A stretch of 6,367 nucleotides of DNA. It comes from Betaproteobacteria bacterium (lineage in GTDB: Bacteria; Pseudomonadota; Gammaproteobacteria; Burkholderiales; UBA9220). The DNA lies in contig DOVS01000234.1 in assembly GCA_003519965.1 (NCBI GenBank), positions 265 through 6,631 on the forward strand. Reading direction: 5' to 3'. This document shows positions 4,062 through 6,367 of this stretch, one piece after another; position 1 is the stretch's first letter, and the number at the start of each line of letters is the position of its first letter. The notes under the pieces are model-generated. The model did not search any database. It worked only from the letters and a program-made list of their open reading frames with translations, and was not told where the DNA came from. The position numbers and the translations under genes are program-made.

Positions 4062-6367
4062 ATGAGTTATTCTTTCACCGAGAGAAAACGTATCCGTAAA
4101 AGCTTTGCCAAACGCGAGAGCGTTTTGCCCGTCCCCTATATGTTGGCGACTCAGATCGAGTCCTTTGCTTCCTTTTTACAGGAAAACGTCCCGCCAGGGC
4201 AACGTAAAAATGAAGGGCTGCAGGCCGCGTTTCATTCGGTTTTCCCCATTGCCAGCCATTCCGGCAACGCGCGATTGGATTTCGTCGGTTATCAGTTGGG
4301 CGAGCCGCCGTTCAACGTCAAGGAATGCCAGCAGCGCGGCCTGACGTTCGCCGCGCCGTTACGCGCCAAGGTGCGCTTAACGATCATGGACAAGGAAGCG
4401 TCCAAGCCGACGGTGAAGGAGGTGAAAGAGCAGGAAGTGTACATGGGAGAAATCCCGCTGATGACCGATACCGGCTCGTTCGTTATTAATGGCACCGAGC
4501 GCGTGATTGTCTCTCAGCTTCACCGTTCCCCCGGCGTATTTTTCGAGCACGACCGCGGTAAGACCCATTCCTCCGGCAAGCTGCTGTTTTCCGCTCGGAT
4601 TATCCCCTATCGCGGTTCGTGGCTGGATTTCGAGTTCGATCCCAAGGATTACCTCTATTTCCGTATCGACCGCCGCCGCAAGATGCCCGTGTCGGTGCTG
4701 CTCAAAGCGCTGGGTTATATGCCCGAGCAGATATTGGCTACTTTCTTCTCCACCGATACCTTCCATATCGCCAAGAAAGGCGTTCAATACGAGATGGTTC
4801 CCGAGCGCTTGCGCGGTGAAATCGTGCGTTTCGATATTGCGGACAAGGAAGGCAACGTCATCGTGCCGACCGATAAGCGCATCACCGTTAGGCACATTCG
4901 CGAGATGGAAAAAGCGGGCCTGACCAAGATTGCCGTGCCGGATGAATTCTTGCTCGGACGGGTATTGGCGCACGCCGTGGTGGACAAGGAGACCGGCGAA
5001 GTACTTGGCCAGGTGAACGACGAGATTACCGAATCGTTGATGGATAAAATGCGGACCGTCAAGGCGCTTAAGATTCACACCATTTATACGAACGATCTGG
5101 ATCAGGGCGCCTATATCTCTCAAACGTTGCGCATCGATGAGACGGCGGACCAGTACGCCGCGCAAGTGGCGATTTATCGGATGATGCGTCCCGGCGAGCC
5201 GCCCACCGAAGAGGCGGTGCTGGCGTTGTTTAACGGTCTGTTCTTCAGTGAGGATCGTTACGATTTGTCGGCGGTTGGACGCATGAAATTCAACCGCCGC
5301 ATCGGGTGCGACGAGGCGAGCGGCACGGGTACGTTATCTAACGATGACATTATCGCGGTTATCAAAATTCTGGTGGAGTTGCGTAATGGCCGCGGGGAAA
5401 TCGACGACATCGATCATCTAGGCAATCGCCGCGTGCGGTCGGTGGGCGAGTTGGCGGAAAATCAATTCCGTTCCGGCCTGGTTCGGGTTGAGCGGGCGGT
5501 CAAGGAGCGTTTGTCGCAGGCGGAATCAGAGAACCTGATGCCCCATGACATGATTAACGCTAAGCCGGTGTCCGGCGCGATCAAGGAATTTTTCGGCTCC
5601 AGTCAATTGTCGCAATTCATGGATCAAACCAACCCGCTGTCCGAGATTACCCACAAGCGCCGGGTGTCGGCGTTAGGGCCCGGCGGGTTGACGCGGGAAC
5701 GCGCGGGCTTCGAGGTGCGCGACGTGCATACCACTCACTATGGCCGAGTCTGTCCGATTGAGACGCCGGAAGGCCCGAATATCGGGCTAATCAACTCGTT
5801 GGCGCTCTATGCGCGCACTAATCAATACGGCTTCCTGGAAACGCCCTACCGCAAGGTGGCGGACGGAAAGGTGACTGACGAAATCGAATATCTGTCGGCC
5901 ATCGAGGAAGGGCGCTATGTCATTGCCCAGGCGAACGCCGAATTGGACGAGAAAGGACGCTTCAAAAGCGACTTGGTGTCTTGCCGCCGGCATAATGAAT
6001 TCGAGATGTCGGTTCCCGACCAAGTGCAGTACATGGACGTGGCGCCGTCGCAGATCGTGTCGGTCGCCGCATCGTTGATTCCGTTTTTGGAGCATGACGA
6101 CGCCAACCGCGCGTTGATGGGCTCGAACATGCAACGGCAGGCTGTGCCTCTTCTTCAGGCTGAGGCGCCGTTTGTCGGCACCGGCATGGAAGCAATTGTT
6201 GCGCGCGATTCTGGCGCTGCCTTGGCTGCGCGCCGTCCGGGCGTTGTGGAACAGGTCGACGCCCAGCGGATTGTTATTCGTGCGACCGAAGAAAATGATC
6301 CGACCAAACCGGGCGTTGACATCTATAATCTTCGCAAGTTTCAGCGATCCAATCAGAACACCTGCAT
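4062..6367 (+). CDS. rpoB: DNA-directed RNA polymerase subunit beta (partial, N-terminal 768 residues)
   Basis: The beta subunit forms one pincer of RNA polymerase and, with beta', the active site. The frame is open from ATG 4062 to the window edge, 768 codons of an expected 1340-1360, with no stop or frameshift. The start [15 protein letters not shown] and the preceding GGAG (4053-4056) fit the family. [20 protein letters not shown] marks the conserved N-terminal beta block near residues 138-157. The rifampicin region is residues 512-538 (5595-5675), with D521, H531 and S536 equivalent to E. coli D516, H526 and S531, all of the drug-sensitive type. Downstream, [16 protein letters not shown] is intact. 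The acidic pair near E. coli 813-814, the flap and the C-terminus lie beyond the edge. rpoC normally follows. Confidence 0.98.
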   Translation, partial: MSYSFTERKRIRKSFAKRESVLPVPYMLATQIESFASFLQENVPPGQRKNEGLQAAFHSVFPIASHSGNARLDFVGYQLGEPPFNVKECQQRGLTFAAPLRAKVRLTIMDKEASKPTVKEVKEQEVYMGEIPLMTDTGSFVINGTERVIVSQLHRSPGVFFEHDRGKTHSSGKLLFSARIIPYRGSWLDFEFDPKDYLYFRIDRRRKMPVSVLLKALGYMPEQILATFFSTDTFHIAKKGVQYEMVPERLRGEIVRFDIADKEGNVIVPTDKRITVRHIREMEKAGLTKIAVPDEFLLGRVLAHAVVDKETGEVLGQVNDEITESLMDKMRTVKALKIHTIYTNDLDQGAYISQTLRIDETADQYAAQVAIYRMMRPGEPPTEEAVLALFNGLFFSEDRYDLSAVGRMKFNRRIGCDEASGTGTLSNDDIIAVIKILVELRNGRGEIDDIDHLGNRRVRSVGELAENQFRSGLVRVERAVKERLSQAESENLMPHDMINAKPVSGAIKEFFGSSQLSQFMDQTNPLSEITHKRRVSALGPGGLTRERAGFEVRDVHTTHYGRVCPIETPEGPNIGLINSLALYARTNQYGFLETPYRKVADGKVTDEIEYLSAIEEGRYVIAQANAELDEKGRFKSDLVSCRRHNEFEMSVPDQVQYMDVAPSQIVSVAASLIPFLEHDDANRALMGSNMQRQAVPLLQAEAPFVGTGMEAIVARDSGAALAARRPGVVEQVDAQRIVIRATEENDPTKPGVDIYNLRKFQRSNQNTC

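Noticed and set aside
3880..4065. Small + strand frame of 61 codons between rplL and rpoB
   Set aside because: It starts within the attenuator hairpin, has no ribosome binding site, overlaps the rpoB start and its composition follows the hairpin arms. The gap is better explained as RNA leader.
4377..5165. Open reading frame of 262 codons on the - strand inside rpoB
   Set aside because: It lies wholly opposite an intact, strongly conserved rpoB frame, shows no recognisable domain, and is explained by the GC and codon pattern of rpoB.
1..6367. Mobile elements, CRISPR arrays, phage genes or an unknown gene system
   Set aside because: Every substantial coding stretch is a recognised housekeeping gene in its usual order, and no direct repeat arrays, transposase frames or target-site duplications were seen.

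Overview
The window is a complete stretch of the bacterial translation/transcription housekeeping cluster in its classic order, all on the + strand: the last codons of tuf, a tRNA-Trp gene, secE, nusG, rplK, rplA, rplJ, rplL and the first 768 codons of rpoB. Moderately high GC, tRNA-Trp between tuf and secE, and the NusG, L7/L12 and RpoB sequences (for example DQTNPLSE and RRVSAL in the rifampicin region, and the EFDVVLTAV block of L7/L12) point to a proteobacterium. It is most likely a betaproteobacterium, perhaps near the Nitrosomonadales or methylotroph groups. The assignment is made from remembered family sequences and cannot be narrowed further here.

Layout: 1-57 is the end of elongation factor Tu, followed by a weak terminator-like hairpin. 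118-193 is tRNA-Trp with an encoded CCA. 331-687 is secE and 687-1220 is nusG; they share one base (TAATG). 1221-1329 is the rplK leader, holding a hairpin that closely resembles the L1 binding site on mRNA. 1330-1761 is rplK and 1761-2453 is rplA, again joined by TAATG. 2454-2878 is a long untranslated leader whose upper part matches the L10 leader. 2879-3403 is rplJ, starting at TTG behind a perfect Shine-Dalgarno sequence. 3487-3864 is rplL. 3865-4061 holds a 12-bp hairpin where the rplL-rpoB attenuator is expected, plus a second, partly competing set of hairpins. rpoB runs from 4062 off the right edge.

How it works together: EF-Tu, tRNA-Trp, L11, L1, L10 and L7/L12 serve the ribosome, the last four forming the L1 stalk and the GTPase-associated centre. 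SecE is part of the protein export channel. NusG and the RNA polymerase beta subunit carry out and regulate transcription. The RNA elements fit the known scheme in which free L1 represses rplK-rplA, free L10-L7/L12 complex represses rplJ-rplL, and partial termination before rpoB lowers polymerase output relative to stalk proteins.

I found no mobile element, CRISPR array, phage gene or unknown gene system. All genes look intact. The points worth a second look are in the RNA leaders and in a few residue-level or start-codon details. They are variations on known regulation rather than a new system.
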